Assembly: GCA_913777465.1 (NCBI GenBank)
Contig: CAJYRQ010000084.1
Location: 1 to 64,000, forward strand
Source: an uncultured Chryseobacterium sp.
Lineage (GTDB): Bacteria > Bacteroidota > Bacteroidia > Flavobacteriales > Weeksellaceae
Length of the DNA: 64,000 bases
Direction: 5' to 3'
Part shown: positions 1 through 6,822 of the stretch, piece after piece
Numbering within the stretch: position 1 is the stretch's first letter
How the letters are laid out: each line of letters begins with the position of its first letter
Notes under the pieces: generated by a model
Databases searched by the model: none
Seen by the model: the letters and a program-made list of their open reading frames with translations, nothing else
What the model was told of the DNA's origin: nothing
Translations under genes and position numbers: made by a program

Positions 1-2
1 AT

Positions 3-119
3 TATTTGGCAAGATTCAAAAGAAAGACAAAATGCTATTCCAAAAAACAGTATATGCTGGAAAATTCATTAAAATTATTATTCTTAAAACTTAATAATCA
101 ATTGTGTATTTTAAATTAA
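3..119 (+). mobile_element. C-terminal tail of an IS1-type transposase (partial)
   Basis: The third frame is open from the window edge to a stop at 117-119. It encodes a basic tail that includes YLARFKRKTKCYSKK. An arginine/lysine-rich stretch of the form LARxxRKTKCYSK close to the C-terminus is typical of IS1-family transposases in Flavobacteriia, as I recall the family. The rest of the gene lies upstream of the window. The other two frames stop at 72 and 94 and give less family-like peptides. I did not identify the terminal inverted repeat. The next 235 bp are AT-rich with no gene. The family call is recognition from a short fragment. Confidence 0.55.
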
Positions 120-310
120 CAATACCGATATTTGATATTTGATAATAAACAAAGTTCAATATTATTCCGTGATTTTCTGCTACCTGTTTTTACGGTCAGC
201 CGGTTTATTTTTTCAACGCAAAAAATCATTTGACATTCAAAACCTATGAAAGCATGATAATTCAAGACTTCCAGCTTTCCCCATCCTACCCTTACTTCGA
301 TTCCCGCTGC

Positions 311-340
311 TTAGTATTTAATTTCTAAATTTTATCTTTG
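311..340 (+). promoter_or_regulatory. Candidate Bacteroidota promoter of the acetyltransferase gene
   Basis: TATCTTTG at 333-340 matches the Bacteroidota -7 element TAnnTTTG and lies 14 bp before the ATG at 355. The expected -33 position holds TTAG at 311-314, a weak match to TTG. The short leader fits the downstream start. Confidence 0.5.
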
Positions 341-354
341 TATAAATTCAGAAT

Positions 355-789
355 ATGGAACATCATATCCGGCCGGCCACTTCAGAAGATTACCCAAGGA
401 TTATGGAAATCTGGGAATCTGCCGTAACAGCGACCCACGATTTTCTTGCCGAGGAAGACTTCAATTATTTTAAAGAAGCCATTCCAAAGGATTACCTTCC
501 GAATCTGACCGTATATCTTATCATCGAAAATGAGCGGCCTGAAGGTTTTGCTTCCGTTGCCGAAGGAAACCTGGAAATGCTTTTCATCCATAACGATTCC
601 CGCGGGAAAAGCTTGGGAAAAAAGCTGTTCCGGTTTATGAAAGAAACTACATCACTGACAAAAGTGGATGTCAACGAGCAGAATCCGCAGGCGATCGGGT
701 TTTATGAAAAAATGGGTTTCAGAAAAACAGGAAGGTCCGAAAAAGACGGTTCCGGAAAACCCTATCCAATTATCCATATGGGCCTTTAA
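355..789 (+). CDS. GNAT N-acetyltransferase, YjaB-like
   Basis: A 144-residue cytoplasmic acetyltransferase that would transfer an acetyl group from acetyl-CoA to an amine; the substrate cannot be told from sequence. The GNAT acetyl-CoA loop is seen at about residues 81-91 (NDSRGKSLGKK, the RxxGxG-type motif). The C-terminal part has VNEQNPQAIGFYEKMGF followed by TGRSEKD and GKPYP, which closely resembles E. coli YjaB as I remember it. Length equals a single GNAT domain. It stands alone, with its own promoter and the LysR gene converging from the other strand. The ATG at 355 follows the -7 box directly. Confidence 0.85.
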   Translation: MEHHIRPATSEDYPRIMEIWESAVTATHDFLAEEDFNYFKEAIPKDYLPNLTVYLIIENERPEGFASVAEGNLEMLFIHNDSRGKSLGKKLFRFMKETTSLTKVDVNEQNPQAIGFYEKMGFRKTGRSEKDGSGKPYPIIHMGL

Positions 790-915
790 AAAACGACTCT
801 CTGTAAATCCTTATCCCTAAAAATTATTCATTTGGTATTCAGAATTTTAGAATTATCCTAACTAAAGATACTCTCATCTTCAGCCTTCCAACCCGGCTTA
901 TAGTCCGGATTCAAG

Positions 916-1824
916 TCAGGCTATTTCTTTTCCCATTACCTTCCGGAACAAACCTTTGATGTGGTCAATCTCCTGCCGGTAATCCGTTTTTTTCCGGCAG
1001 CCAAAGTATAAAGTGTTCTCCAGCTTTTTTCCGCCTTCCCAGATCAGCCGGATCTCACCGTCTTCGATCTCTTTTTTACAGAGGAAATCCGGAACAACAG
1101 CCAGGCCGGAACCGCCTTTCAGGCAGCGGACAATGGAATTGAGGTTGGGAACAATGTAATTGGGACGGAAATCCGGTTTGTGGCCGAAATTCAGGATCCA
1201 GAACTGGAAAAGATGCTCCATATCCCCGGCGGTTCCGTACCACTTTTCATTTCTGAGCCATTCTTCAGCATATTCGTTCCCATGATCATTCAAAATTTTT
1301 TCAAACTTCTGTACATCAACATCTTTGCCGCCGACCAGGATAATCTGTTCCGATGAAAATGCTTCATGCTGAATGTTCGGCGAAATGCCCTTTTTAGGGG
1401 TTATAATTAAATCTAAAATTCCCTTATCCAGCTGGTCGAGCATTTCGCGGTATTGCCCGAAACTGATGATCAGGTTGAAAGGCAGGCTCGAAACATACTG
1501 CTCCAACGTCGTCTGGAAAGTTTCAAAGCACATTCCGACACTGATGGTCGGCGTAAGCTTTTCAGTAGATTTCTGAAAGTTCTTTTCCACTTCTTCCAGT
1601 TTCGTCAACGGCTCGGATATCGCGTTGAACAAAACCTTTCCCCGCTCCGTAGGGATCATTTTTCTGCCCGTCCGGTCGAACAATTTATACCCGACGTAAG
1701 CTTCGAGCGAACTGAGATGCAAGCTTACCCCCGGCTGGGAAATGAACAACGTATCGGCAGCTTCCGTTAATGTACCGGTTCTATAGATCGCTTTGAAAGT
1801 CCGGTACCATTCCAGATTAACCAT
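916..1824 (-). CDS. LysR family transcriptional regulator
   Basis: A 302-residue regulator with the usual LysR layout: a winged helix-turn-helix at about residues 3-62 (with TLTEAADTLFISQPGVSLHL as recognition region) and a ligand-binding domain in the rest. It is transcribed away from mdaB. LysR proteins usually control the divergent neighbour, so control of the mdaB/ygiN/PPC genes is the likely job (inference). A dyad of the form AACTAT-N11-ATAGTT lies in the shared upstream region at 1905-1927. The effector is unknown. The ATG at 1824 begins exactly at the HTH domain. Confidence 0.9.
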   Translation of the reverse strand: MVNLEWYRTFKAIYRTGTLTEAADTLFISQPGVSLHLSSLEAYVGYKLFDRTGRKMIPTERGKVLFNAISEPLTKLEEVEKNFQKSTEKLTPTISVGMCFETFQTTLEQYVSSLPFNLIISFGQYREMLDQLDKGILDLIITPKKGISPNIQHEAFSSEQIILVGGKDVDVQKFEKILNDHGNEYAEEWLRNEKWYGTAGDMEHLFQFWILNFGHKPDFRPNYIVPNLNSIVRCLKGGSGLAVVPDFLCKKEIEDGEIRLIWEGGKKLENTLYFGCRKKTDYRQEIDHIKGLFRKVMGKEIA

Positions 1825-1904
1825 AGGTATTATTTTTATGATGCAAATTTAATTAAATAATCACGATATTGATATTCCAGAGAATAATTAAAGCAATTCC
1901 AGTT

Positions 1905-1927
1905 AACTATATTATAATTAAATAGTT
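1905..1927. promoter_or_regulatory. Candidate LysR operator (T-N11-A dyad)
   Basis: AACTAT at 1905-1910 and ATAGTT at 1922-1927 are perfect inverted repeats separated by 11 bases, which is the classical LysR T-N11-A architecture. The site is 80 bp upstream of the LysR start and 120 bp upstream of mdaB. The whole region is AT-rich, so a chance match cannot be excluded. Confidence 0.5.
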
Positions 1928-2010
1928 GAATTTTAAATAATTAACTATTAAATCATTTAAATAATACTTAAGTATAAATTATATTATTTTTCTGATGGTA
2001 ATTTAGTAAA

Positions 2011-2018
2011 TACCTTTG
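2011..2018 (+). promoter_or_regulatory. Candidate -7 element of the mdaB operon
   Basis: TACCTTTG fits TAnnTTTG and is 30 bp before the mdaB ATG at 2048. No clear TTG is found at the usual -33 distance, as might be expected of a promoter that needs an activator such as the divergent LysR protein. Confidence 0.45.
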
Positions 2019-2047
2019 TCCCGTAAAATTTAAACCATCATCAAGCA

Positions 2048-2662
2048 ATGAAAAAAGTATTGATTATTAATGGAGGACAGAACTTCGGACATTCCGGAGG
2101 AAAATATAACGAAACGATTACAGAAAATACGCTGGAAGTATTAAAGAGCTTCGGAAATGTGGAAGTACAAATTACTAACGTCGATGAAGGCTATGACAAA
2201 CATGAAGAGGTAAAGAAGTTTGTCTGGGCAGATTACATTATCTATCACACGCCGATCTGGTGGTTTCAGCTGCCGAACGGATTGAAGAAATATATCGATG
2301 AAGTTTTCACGGCAGGTCACGCCAAAGGCATTTACCTGAGCGACGGCAGAAGTTCTGAAAACCCGGAGATCAACTATGGAACCGGGGGAATGCTCGGGGG
2401 AAGAAAATATATGGTCACCACCAGCTGGAATGCCCCGGAAACCGCTTTTACCCTTCCCGGAGAATTCTTTAATGAAACCAGTGTAGATAGCGGGCCGCTG
2501 TTCGGGTTTCACAGGATGAATGCGTTTGTCTCGCTGGAAAAGATGGGAAGTTTCCATTTTCATGATGTCGAAAAGAACGCCGACGTAGAACGTGATATGA
2601 AACGGTACCGGGAACACCTGACCGCCGTGTTTGAAAAAGAACTGAAACCTCATTTTGCCTGA
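2048..2662 (+). CDS. mdaB: NAD(P)H-dependent quinone oxidoreductase, MdaB type
   Basis: A 204-residue flavodoxin-fold oxidoreductase that should reduce quinones by two electrons with NAD(P)H and a bound flavin. Visible family features are the N-terminal strand KKVLIINGG, the flavin-site segment PIWWFQLPNG, the acidic DEVF turn, and the later block YGTGGMLGGRKYM followed by TSWNAP, all characteristic of the MdaB/NQO branch. It is the first gene of a same-strand set with a YgiN-like monooxygenase and a PPC-domain protein. E. coli has the mdaB-ygiN pairing as well, where the two proteins carry out a quinone redox cycle. It is probably under the control of the divergent LysR regulator. Confidence 0.85.
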   Translation: MKKVLIINGGQNFGHSGGKYNETITENTLEVLKSFGNVEVQITNVDEGYDKHEEVKKFVWADYIIYHTPIWWFQLPNGLKKYIDEVFTAGHAKGIYLSDGRSSENPEINYGTGGMLGGRKYMVTTSWNAPETAFTLPGEFFNETSVDSGPLFGFHRMNAFVSLEKMGSFHFHDVEKNADVERDMKRYREHLTAVFEKELKPHFA

Positions 2663-2666
2663 CCAG

Positions 2667-2954
2667 ATGAAAATTTACCTTATCGCTGTTATTAAAGCCA
2701 AAGAAGAATACCGTGAAGAAGTCCAGGAAACACTTCAGAATATGGTCAGAGAAACGGTAAAAGAAGAAGCCAACGAGCAGTACACGCTCCATCAGGGCAT
2801 TGAAGACCGCAACCAGTTTGTGTTCTACGAGATCTGGAAAAGCGGGGACGGGCTGGCCCGTCATAATGAGCAGCCTTATATCAGGGCTTTCGGAGATCTG
2901 ATCAGTGAAAAATTACAGGAACCGCCACAGATTTATTTAACGCAGATCATCTGA
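2667..2954 (+). CDS. ABM-domain monooxygenase, YgiN-like (putative quinol monooxygenase)
   Basis: A 95-residue protein with a single antibiotic-biosynthesis-monooxygenase (ABM) ferredoxin-like fold. It starts KIYLIAVIKAKEEYREEV, has YTLHQGIEDRNQFVFYEIW in the middle, where the ABM family carries its H and FxxxExW residues, and ends with a short helix. I chose the ATG at 2667, four bases after the mdaB stop, over an in-frame TTG at 2655 that would overlap mdaB. The close spacing implies co-transcription. By analogy with E. coli YgiN it would oxidise quinols made by MdaB; the substrate is inferred. Confidence 0.75.
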   Translation: MKIYLIAVIKAKEEYREEVQETLQNMVRETVKEEANEQYTLHQGIEDRNQFVFYEIWKSGDGLARHNEQPYIRAFGDLISEKLQEPPQIYLTQII

Positions 2955-3022
2955 CGGCTGAATTGCTGAAGCAATCTTTTTTTTGGTGCGGAAATTTCAT
3001 GTACTTATTAAATCAATTGAAG

Positions 3023-3532
3023 ATGAGCTTATTGAAAAACATTTTTACGGTTTTAATTTTTATCGTTATGAACAACGTTACCGCACAGCAAAAAGATCAG
3101 TGCCGCTACATCAAAACCCCGGCAGGCTACCTGATGGTGCTCCGGCAGGGCGATGATGTCCTGGCACACATTGAAAATATGGCAAAAACCGAAAATATTC
3201 CTTCGGCAAGTTTTACGGGAATCGGTTTTGCATCGGATGTTACTTTCGGATTTTTCGATTTTAATGCGAAGAAGTTTAATCCGAAAACCTTCACCAAAGT
3301 TGAAATGGGAAGCCTCACCGGATCGATTGCATGGAACGAAAAAGGTCCCTCCCTTCACATCCACGGCGTAGCTACCGACGATAAATTCAATGCGTACGGA
3401 GGCCACATCCTTTCCCTGCATGTAGGAACCGGCTCGATGGAAATTTATGTAACCGTCAACGATCAAAAGCTCGAACGTAAAATAGAACAGCCGCTGAATG
3501 CCAATGTCCTTCAGCTCAGCTGCCCCGGATAA
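3023..3532 (+). CDS. Exported PPC/DUF296-domain protein
   Basis: A PPC (DUF296, AF0104-like) domain of about 140 residues preceded by a signal peptide (MSLLKNIFTVLIFIVMNNVTA then QQKD). The domain has the family's histidine-rich core, seen here as LHIHGVATD and GGHILSLHVG, which often binds a metal. Bacterial PPC proteins are commonly thought of as DNA-binding because of plant AT-hook relatives, but the signal peptide makes a periplasmic role more likely. I chose the ATG at 3023 because it places the signal peptide correctly; ATG 2999 and TTG 2963 are possible earlier starts. It follows the YgiN-like gene by 68 bp and is closed by a strong terminator. Function unknown. Confidence 0.75.
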   Translation: MSLLKNIFTVLIFIVMNNVTAQQKDQCRYIKTPAGYLMVLRQGDDVLAHIENMAKTENIPSASFTGIGFASDVTFGFFDFNAKKFNPKTFTKVEMGSLTGSIAWNEKGPSLHIHGVATDDKFNAYGGHILSLHVGTGSMEIYVTVNDQKLERKIEQPLNANVLQLSCPG

Positions 3533-3534
3533 CA

Positions 3535-3566
3535 AAAGCGCTTCTCATGCCGGGAAGCGCTTTTTA
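3535..3566 (+). terminator. Rho-independent terminator after the mdaB set
   Basis: AAAGCGCTTC at 3535-3544 pairs perfectly with GAAGCGCTTT at 3554-3563 and is followed by T residues. It starts two bases after the PPC stop codon. Confidence 0.85.
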
Positions 3567-3589
3567 ATGTCATGATTTCATTATATTAC

Positions 3590-3680
3590 CGCAAAGCCAG
3601 ACAAAGCTTTATTTAATCATGCTGATGATGTAAGTTAAACAATGGCGCTTCGCTTATCTATGAAATACCAGGAAATTTAA
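3590..3680 (+). repeat. Dispersed intergenic repeat, family C, copy 1
   Basis: This stretch begins with CGCAAAGCCAGACAAAG and ends near a GCGCTTCGCTTAT...GAAATAC segment. The same beginning and end, at about the same spacing, occur at 9768-9852. The middle has diverged. No coding potential is apparent. Confidence 0.55.
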
Positions 3681-3730
3681 GGTCAGTTTTAATTTGATAA
3701 AAATTGAGATTTCCAGAAACTGTCAAAATT

Positions 3731-3813
3731 ACACGGATTTGCATACTAATAAAAATCGATTACATCTGCGAGCGTATATTCTAAATCAGTTTAAAAACCT
3801 ATGCAATCCGTGT
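3731..3813. repeat. Imperfect inverted repeat, 15-bp arms
   Basis: ACACGGATTTGCATA at 3731-3745 is the reverse complement of TATGCAATCCGTGT at 3800-3813 with one bulged base. It lies just beyond the 3' end of the AhpD-like gene and could act as a weak terminator or be a dispersed repeat. Confidence 0.5.
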
Positions 3814-3818
3814 GGCGA

Positions 3819-4262
3819 TTATCCTGCAACCTTCATATGGGTAGAAATGGCAATCCGGTTCCACATATTGATCGTGACGGCTGCCATGATAATGTCGGCA
3901 ATCTGGCTTTCACTAAAGATCTCTTTTGCCTTCGCGTACGTTTCTTCGGATAATCCGCACTGGCTGATCAGGGTAACTTCTTCGGCGATGGCCAATATCA
4001 CCTGTTCCTCTCCGGTATACAGTTCCCGGGCATCTTTCCAGGCATTCAGCAGGAAAATCCGCTGTGGGGTCTCGCCGTATTTCAGGGCGTCTTTGGTGTG
4101 CATGTCCAGACAAAAGGCACAACCGTTGATCTGCGAAGCCCGGATCTTGATCAACTCTTTCTGGACCGGGGTTAAAAAACTATTCTGCAAGGCTTTTTCC
4201 ATTCCTATTCCGGCCTGATAAGCCGCGGCATTTACCTCTGCCATATTGAATCTTGTACTCAT
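3819..4262 (-). CDS. Carboxymuconolactone decarboxylase / AhpD-like protein
   Basis: A 147-residue all-helical protein of the AhpD/CMD family. The alkylhydroperoxidase-type redox motif is visible as C48-A-F-C51 followed by H55 (GCAFCLDMHTKDA), so it probably acts as a peroxidase or a disulfide carrier against organic peroxides. The C-terminal helix contains NMWNRIAISTH, typical of the family. It is monocistronic. Its position beside the quinone-stress genes suggests, but does not prove, an oxidative-stress role. The ATG at 4262 is the only reasonable start. Confidence 0.85.
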   Translation of the reverse strand: MSTRFNMAEVNAAAYQAGIGMEKALQNSFLTPVQKELIKIRASQINGCAFCLDMHTKDALKYGETPQRIFLLNAWKDARELYTGEEQVILAIAEEVTLISQCGLSEETYAKAKEIFSESQIADIIMAAVTINMWNRIAISTHMKVAG

Positions 4263-4360
4263 TTTTATTTTGTTTAAAAGTTCTGAGGCAAAGTTCCCGT
4301 TTCCGGACGGTAAAAATCTTAAACGGGTTTAAGAAATGAAATTAATGGCTGTTGATGGTG

Positions 4361-4564
4361 TTGGAACGCGGAAAGGCGCAAATGGAATGACAAACGTGAT
4401 GCTTTAAGGCGCAAGGAATTCGACGTTGTCGAATTTTAATACCGCTAATCTCCAAATTCTATCTACGTAATCTGCGAAAGATTATTTGGTTGGAATACGG
4501 TAAGGCGCAAATGGAATGGATAAGTATAATGTTTGAGACGCGAAGAATTTGACACTGTCAAATT
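4361..4564 (+). repeat. Tandem pair of ~130-bp units, each ending in a covarying hairpin
   Basis: Unit 1 (4361-4435) and unit 2 (about 4489-4564) share TTGGAAnnCGGnAAGGCGCAAATGG-like beginnings and both end in a stem. Stem 1 is AATTCGAC-GTT-GTCGAATT (4417-4435); stem 2 is AATTTGAC-ACT-GTCAAATT (4546-4564). The C:G pair of the first stem is a T:A pair in the second, so pairing is kept although sequence changed. The rest of the 4263-4815 gap holds no gene. Confidence 0.6.
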
Positions 4565-4589
4565 TTGTTGGTGTTAAATGAATGCCGCT

Positions 4590-4792
4590 TAAAATTAACG
4601 CAAATGTTAATAATCATTCCGCATATTTTAAAGCAGGCAAAGACAAATAAATTTGCTGCGCGAAGCTGCTGTTTTCTTAATTATCATTAAAGCATATCAA
4701 TAAGACGCCCGTTTCTTCAAATCAGCTTGCTGATTCTTCTTTTCTCCCTTGAGTCATGCATCAAGAAATTAAAAACTTTGCGTTGAAAAGTT
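4590..4792 (+). repeat. Dispersed repeat, family B, copy 1 (~200 bp)
   Basis: Shares several blocks in the same order with 6147-6312: a CTGCTGCGCGAAGC-like segment, a palindrome AATCAGC-TT-GCTGATT, a TGCATCA block and a final AAAAACTTTGCGTT. The two copies are in the same orientation and enclose the Crp/Fnr and DUF1304 genes. Confidence 0.65.
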
Positions 4793-4815
4793 CTTCAATA
4801 ATACCCGATTTAGTT

Positions 4816-5388
4816 TCAGGGACGCAGTTTCGCTCTGATTTCACTTAAATACTCCGGAGTGAATCCCAAAAACGAAGCCACCAGATACTGTGGAATCCTC
4901 TGGATAAACCAGGGATACAACGTACTGAACTTGATGTAAGCTTCTTCTTTGGATAATTCATAAAGATAACGGATCCTCCGTTCTGCCGCAGCCGACGCCC
5001 GCTGATAGACCATCCGGAAATACCGTTCCATCACCGGATGCTTTTCCAACAGCTTCTCCCGGTCATGAAAATCGATGGCCAGCACCACAGACCGCTCCAC
5101 CGACTGGATACCGAAATCCGTTTCCGACTGTCTTTCATAAGCAAAAGTATCCGTCATCCACCAGTTTTCAATAGCAAATTCCGTTGTCTGCTCAATCCCT
5201 TTTTCATTGATGAAAAACTTCCTCAGGCAGCCTTTTACTACAAAGAACATCGACCGGCAGATTTCTCCTTCGGAAATCAGATCCTGCTTTTTCTTCACTT
5301 CCAATACTTGGAAATAAGAAAATATAGAAGTAAATCCCTCATCATCAATGCTGATGAACTTTTCCAGATGCGTCCTGAATGTTTCCAT
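4816..5388 (-). CDS. Crp/Fnr family transcriptional regulator
   Basis: A 190-residue regulator with an N-terminal cyclic-nucleotide-binding-type beta-barrel (the strand pattern around EGEICRSMFFVVKGCLRKFF) and a C-terminal winged helix ending YLVASFLGFTPEYLSEIRAKL. It has no iron-sulfur cysteine cluster at the N-terminus, so it is not an oxygen-sensing Fnr. The many Bacteroidota members of this branch usually sit next to the gene they control, here the divergent DUF1304 gene. I prefer ATG 5388 over a TTG at 5409. The ligand is unknown. Confidence 0.85.
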   Translation of the reverse strand: METFRTHLEKFISIDDEGFTSIFSYFQVLEVKKKQDLISEGEICRSMFFVVKGCLRKFFINEKGIEQTTEFAIENWWMTDTFAYERQSETDFGIQSVERSVVLAIDFHDREKLLEKHPVMERYFRMVYQRASAAAERRIRYLYELSKEEAYIKFSTLYPWFIQRIPQYLVASFLGFTPEYLSEIRAKLRP

Positions 5389-5518
5389 GAATACAATTAG
5401 ATGAACCAAACTTACTTAATTTTTACGTAACCAAGGGCAGAAAATAAAAATCAAAGATTTTTAAAACTTTTATAAACTTATGAGTATAAATAATTAACTT
5501 TAATACCCAACAGTATTG

Positions 5519-5541
5519 TCTTTTATGACTTTTGTGGTTAA
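5519..5541 (+). repeat. Short copy of the family A motif in the DUF1304 promoter region
   Basis: CTTTTATGACTTTTGTGGTT here is nearly the same as segments at about 10813, 16346 and (shorter) 10983. It lies 16 bp before the DUF1304 ATG, so a dispersed repeat contributes the promoter-proximal sequence of that gene. Confidence 0.5.
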
Positions 5542-5556
5542 ACTAAATAACAATAA

Positions 5557-5922
5557 ATGGAAATCATAGCCAAAATCCTCATCGCCGCCGTTGCGCTCGA
5601 ACATCTTTACATCCTGTGGATGGAAATGTTTGCCTGGGAAACCAAAGGAAAAGAAGTTTTCAAAAATGCCCTTCCGGCAGACTTATTTAAACCGACAAAA
5701 GGCCTGGCCGCCAACCAGGGTCTGTACAACGGCTTTCTCGCAGCCGGACTGATCTGGTCTCTGCTGATCAAAGATCCGGAATGGCAGACCAACGTAGCCC
5801 TCTTTTTTCTTGGATGCGTAGCTGTGGCCGGAATCTACGGAGGCATTTCCGCTACGAAGAAGATCTTTTTTGTACAGGCCATGCCTGCAATACTGGCGAT
5901 GGTAGCGGTGTTGCTGAAGTAA
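5557..5922 (+). CDS. DUF1304 family membrane protein
   Basis: A 121-residue integral membrane protein with four predicted helices, at about residues 3-25, 50-70, 78-98 and 101-120. The conserved family segments are visible: HLYILWMEMFAWETKGKEVF near the N-terminus and NQGLYNGFLAAGLIW in the middle. Function is not known for the family. It is transcribed divergently from the Crp/Fnr regulator with a 168-bp shared upstream region, an arrangement common in flavobacteria, so regulation by that protein is likely (inference). Confidence 0.85.
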   Translation: MEIIAKILIAAVALEHLYILWMEMFAWETKGKEVFKNALPADLFKPTKGLAANQGLYNGFLAAGLIWSLLIKDPEWQTNVALFFLGCVAVAGIYGGISATKKIFFVQAMPAILAMVAVLLK

Positions 5923-6042
5923 GAATCAGGAATCTAAAGGGCTTTGTCATTTGCCATGATTCTCATAATTATTGAATAAAAAACCTAATATTCAAGACAT
6001 TATCTTCCACAGCGTACAAATAGGATTTTGCTTTAATAAGTT

Positions 6043-6094
6043 TCGGCTAAAGCCGATTTAAATGACGCTAAATTAGAACGGGTTAAAACCCGTT
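6043..6094. repeat. Two adjacent REP-like palindromes
   Basis: TCGGCT-AA-AGCCGA at 6043-6056 and AACGGGTT-AA-AACCCGTT at 6077-6094 are perfect palindromes with two-base AA loops, 20 bp apart. Such pairs recur in Chryseobacterium intergenic DNA as I recall. They follow the DUF1304 gene and could end its transcript. Confidence 0.65.
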
Positions 6095-6146
6095 CCTATT
6101 GATAATCATTTTTACGCTTAGACTTATCTTAAGGTATTGATAACTT

Positions 6147-6312
6147 AATTAAACGCAAAGATTAATTAAGGCCGCGTTTATTTTAAGAAGGCAGAAGCAG
6201 ATAAATCTGCTGCGCGAAGCGAACGTACAGCTTCTTCAATCAGCCTGCTGATTCATTCTGTGATCCCTTAAATTATGCATCAGGAAAATAAAAACTTTGC
6301 GTTAAAAAATAC
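6147..6312 (+). repeat. Dispersed repeat, family B, copy 2
   Basis: Same block order as 4590-4792: a CTGCTGCGCGAAGC segment, palindrome AATCAGC-CT-GCTGATT, a TGCATCAGGAAA block and AAAAACTTTGCGTT at the end. The variable loop bases (CT against TT) sit exactly between conserved stem arms. Confidence 0.65.
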
Positions 6313-6499
6313 AGTGTGCCTTTCGGAGTAAAATTACAAGCTCCATAAAGTTAAAAGCTCATACTGATTTAGTAAGATCAAAAAAAGCCAGACTATTTTA
6401 CAACTCTAATTTATATTATTCAGACAAAATTTGGCAATTTTACAAAGTATTAAAATTCAATTATTTACATTTAATAAAATCTATTTAATTTAAATTTCG

Positions 6500-6822
6500 T
6501 AAATTTGCAGAGTCAATAATTTACAGAGCAATGCTTTTTATTGGCCTGCATTTTGTCAAAATGTAGAAATTCCAGTTGTATAGTATATCTATCGGATCAT
6601 TATTTTTGGATAATGATTCTCTGTTAAAAAGAAAATTTTTCTTTTCTGATCTTCTTTAAGAAGTAAATCTGCAATTGCATATAAGCATCGCGCTTTATAT
6701 CATTATTTGCATTGAGGTTAACATCAATCTTTCATAGAATGCTATTCAACAGATAAAATTTCACGATAGGTTAAACGTTTAATTTAAAATGTTTACATCT
6801 ATGCTAAATACAAAAATCTGAT
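6500..6822 (+). promoter_or_regulatory. Candidate promoter and long structured leader of proVWX
   Basis: TAAATTTG at 6500-6507 fits the -7 consensus but no clear -33 TTG precedes it. If it is used, the transcript has a leader of about 310 nt without an ORF of note. The leader holds a run of inverted repeats: CATTTTG-T-CAAAATG (6549-6563), ATCATTAT-N6-ATAATGAT (6596-6617), AAAAGAAAA/TTTTCTTTT (6627-6645) and CTTCTTTAAGAAG (6651-6663). I do not recognise a known riboswitch. Confidence 0.4.

Noticed and set aside
3694..4218. Plus-strand frame of 174 codons opposite the AhpD-like gene
   Set aside because: It lies antisense to a gene with a clear redox motif and has no domain of its own.
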